A stretch of 6,809 nucleotides of DNA from Nitriliruptoraceae bacterium (lineage in GTDB: Bacteria; Actinomycetota; Nitriliruptoria; Nitriliruptorales; Nitriliruptoraceae). Below are positions 6,011 to 6,809 of this stretch, piece after piece; positions within the stretch are counted from its first letter, which is position 1; each line of letters opens with the position of its first letter. The DNA is taken from the NCBI GenBank assembly GCA_007125475.1, contig SLDB01000264.1, positions 1 through 6,809 of the forward strand. Direction: 5' to 3'. The notes beneath the pieces are model-generated. The model did not search any database and was not told the DNA's origin. It saw only the letters and a program-made list of their open reading frames with translations. The position numbers and the translations under genes are program-made.

Positions 6011-6031
6011 CGCCGGTGACCGGAACCGGCG
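6011..6031 (+). terminator. Candidate hairpin terminator after the DUF427 gene
   Basis: CGCCGGT (6011-6017) pairs with ACCGGCG (6025-6031) around a seven-base loop, about 30 bases after the stop codon. A competing 7-bp pairing joins 5996-6002 with 6026-6032. There is no T-run, as is common in high-GC actinobacteria. The structure is symmetric enough to act for the convergent gene as well. Confidence 0.45.
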
Positions 6032-6082
6032 GCGACCTGCGCGTGCCCGCGGCCGAACCCCGGCCGCTGACGACGACGGGGG

Positions 6083-6184
6083 TGACACCCGGACAGGGGT
6101 GACACCCGGACAGGGCTGACACCCGGACGGGGTTGACACCCGGACAGGGCTGACACCCGGACGCGGTTGACGCCCGGGCCGCGC
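6083..6184. repeat. Array of six 17-bp tandem repeats in a convergent intergenic gap
   Basis: Five clear units of TGACACCCGGACAGGGC type start at 6083, 6100, 6117, 6134 and 6151, and a diverged sixth starts at 6168. Units 2 and 4 are identical; units 3 and 5 share the ending GGT. The pair 2+3 and the pair 4+5 therefore form a 34-base higher-order repeat differing at one base. Around units 1 and 2 the junction GGGTGACACCC is an 11-base palindrome. The array lies between the 3' ends of the DUF427 and CoA-binding genes and ends about 20 bases from the latter's stop. No coding frame through it looks real. Its role is unknown. Confidence 0.9.
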
Positions 6185-6205
6185 CGCGAAAGCCGGAGAC
6201 GGGGT

Positions 6206-6631
6206 CTACACGCCCTGGCGCCGCAGCTCGATCGCCGGACAGCGATCCATGACCACGTCCAGGCCCGCCCGCCGGGCACGATCGGCCGCCCGGTCGTCGA
6301 TCACGCCCAGCTGCAGCCACACGGCGCGGGCTCCACGGGCGATCGCCTCATCGACGTGCGCCCCGGCGTACTCGGAACGCCGGAAGACGTCGACCACATC
6401 CACGTCGATCTCCGGGGGGATCTCGGCGATCGAGGGGTAGGTAGGAAGCCCGAGGATCTCGTCGACCCCCGGCCGGACCGGGATCACCCGGTAGCCGTGC
6501 TGCAAGAGGACGCGCATCACCCCGTGGCTCGGTCGATGCGGCCTCGGCGACGCTCCGACCACCGCGAACGTGTGGCTGCGAGCGAGGATCCGCTGCTCCA
6601 GGCTCGCGCTCACGACCTCATCGGTGCCCAT
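6206..6631 (-). CDS. CoA-binding domain protein (YccU-like)
   Basis: A 141-residue stand-alone CoA_binding_2 (PF13380) protein with a Rossmann-like fold, related to the CoA-binding part of succinyl-CoA synthetase and acyl-CoA synthetases. In order: TFAVVGASPRPHRPSHGVMRVL (21-42, the nucleotide-binding loop VVGAS), YRVIPVRPG (47-55, usually VxPVNP), LGLPTYPSIAEIP (60-72), DVVDVFRRSEYAG (78-90), GARAVWLQLGV (100-110) and VVMDRCPAIE (127-136). The whole domain is present at normal length; no catalytic domain is attached, and the cellular partner of this family is not established. The ATG at 6631 has GAGGAG (6644-6639) seven bases upstream; the in-frame GTG at 6649 would lie upstream of that site. 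It ends at TAG, close to the 17-bp repeat array. It is separated from the next upstream minus-strand gene by a strong terminator, so it must have its own promoter in 6650-6732; I could not identify one. Confidence 0.95.
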   Translation of the reverse strand: MGTDEVVSASLEQRILARSHTFAVVGASPRPHRPSHGVMRVLLQHGYRVIPVRPGVDEILGLPTYPSIAEIPPEIDVDVVDVFRRSEYAGAHVDEAIARGARAVWLQLGVIDDRAADRARRAGLDVVMDRCPAIELRRQGV

Positions 6632-6638
6632 CGTGGTA

Positions 6639-6644
6639 CTCCTC
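6639..6644 (-). promoter_or_regulatory. Ribosome binding site fixing the CoA-binding protein start
   Basis: GAGGAG on the minus strand with a seven-base spacer to ATG 6631. It rules out the upstream in-frame GTG at 6649, which would contain it. Confidence 0.8.
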
Positions 6645-6687
6645 GTCACGTAGGGAAACCGGTGCCGCCGCCGCGATGTTCCCGGGG

Positions 6688-6717
6688 CCGAAGCCGACCT
6701 GCCCGAAGCCGACCTGT
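6688..6717. repeat. Two-copy 15-bp tandem repeat
   Basis: CCGAAGCCGACCTG[CT] occurs twice head to tail (6688-6702 and 6703-6717), upstream of the CoA-binding gene. It could hold regulator sites or be neutral. Confidence 0.7.
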
Positions 6718-6732
6718 CCGCCCAGAGAACAG

Positions 6733-6772
6733 GCGACGGGCGGCCGTCCCTCTCGGAGCGGCCGCCCGTCGC
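6733..6772 (-). terminator. Strong hairpin terminator
   Basis: A perfect 14-bp GC-rich stem (6733-6746 with 6759-6772) encloses a 12-base loop, in which TCC can pair with GGA. It lies about 14 bases after the stop of the minus-strand gene entering from the right edge. There is no T-tract, which is usual for actinobacterial hairpin terminators. Confidence 0.85.
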
Positions 6773-6785
6773 GCGGTGGTCCGAC

Positions 6786-6809
6786 TCAGCCGTGCAGGTC
6801 GAAGCGGTC
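6786..6809 (-). CDS. C-terminal end of a gene entering from the right edge
   Basis: The minus-strand frame reads DRFDLHG and then TGA (6788-6786). Only seven codons are visible, so no product can be named. The case for a real gene end is the strong terminator placed directly after it. Confidence 0.55.
   Translation of the reverse strand, partial: DRFDLHG

Noticed and set aside
6100..6180. TTGACA-like hexamers in the 17-bp repeats read as -35 promoter elements
   Set aside because: They recur every 17 bases as part of the repeat unit, and no TANNNT -10 element follows at suitable spacing.
5244..6320. 358-residue minus-strand ORF spanning the 17-bp repeats and the DUF427 region
   Set aside because: It runs antisense to the DUF427 gene and overlaps the CoA-binding gene; its repeated VRVSALSG segments are only a translation of the DNA repeat.

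Overview
The window is very GC-rich, and its coding frames show strong G/C bias at third codon positions. The protein types fit a high-GC actinobacterium; a Pseudonocardiaceae-like host is my guess from protein style only. There are five main genes, a sixth cut off at the left edge after about half its length (malate synthase G), and a few last codons of another gene at the right edge. No tRNA, rRNA, CRISPR array or insertion sequence was seen.

Layout from left to right: (1) the N-terminal half of malate synthase G on the minus strand, apparently with a CTG start and a recognisable promoter; (2) a 337-base gap; (3) a plus-strand pair with an ATGA stop/start overlap, an acyl-CoA dehydrogenase followed by a 385-residue protein I cannot name; (4) a convergent minus-strand gene of the glycine/betaine/sarcosine/D-proline reductase selenoprotein B (GrdB/PrdB) family, whose reading frame is crossed by a TGA exactly where the family carries selenocysteine or cysteine; (5) a 380-base divergent gap rich in short repeats and GACGTC-type palindromes; (6) a plus-strand protein with two DUF427 domains; (7) a convergent gap with a hairpin and an array of 17-bp repeats; (8) a minus-strand CoA-binding (YccU-like) protein; (9) a strong hairpin terminator serving a minus-strand gene of which only the C-terminal codons are visible.

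The most notable feature is the GrdB/PrdB-like gene. A conventional reading splits it into a 250-residue protein and a separate 79-residue ORF. The two lie in the same frame, and reading TGA as selenocysteine restores one 343-residue protein with a U-x-x-C redox motif. It stands alone, with no partner subunits of glycine or proline reductase beside it, so its reaction is open. The metabolic genes around it (glyoxylate use, acyl-CoA oxidation, CoA binding) suggest a carbon/CoA metabolism neighbourhood, but no shared pathway can be shown from the sequence.
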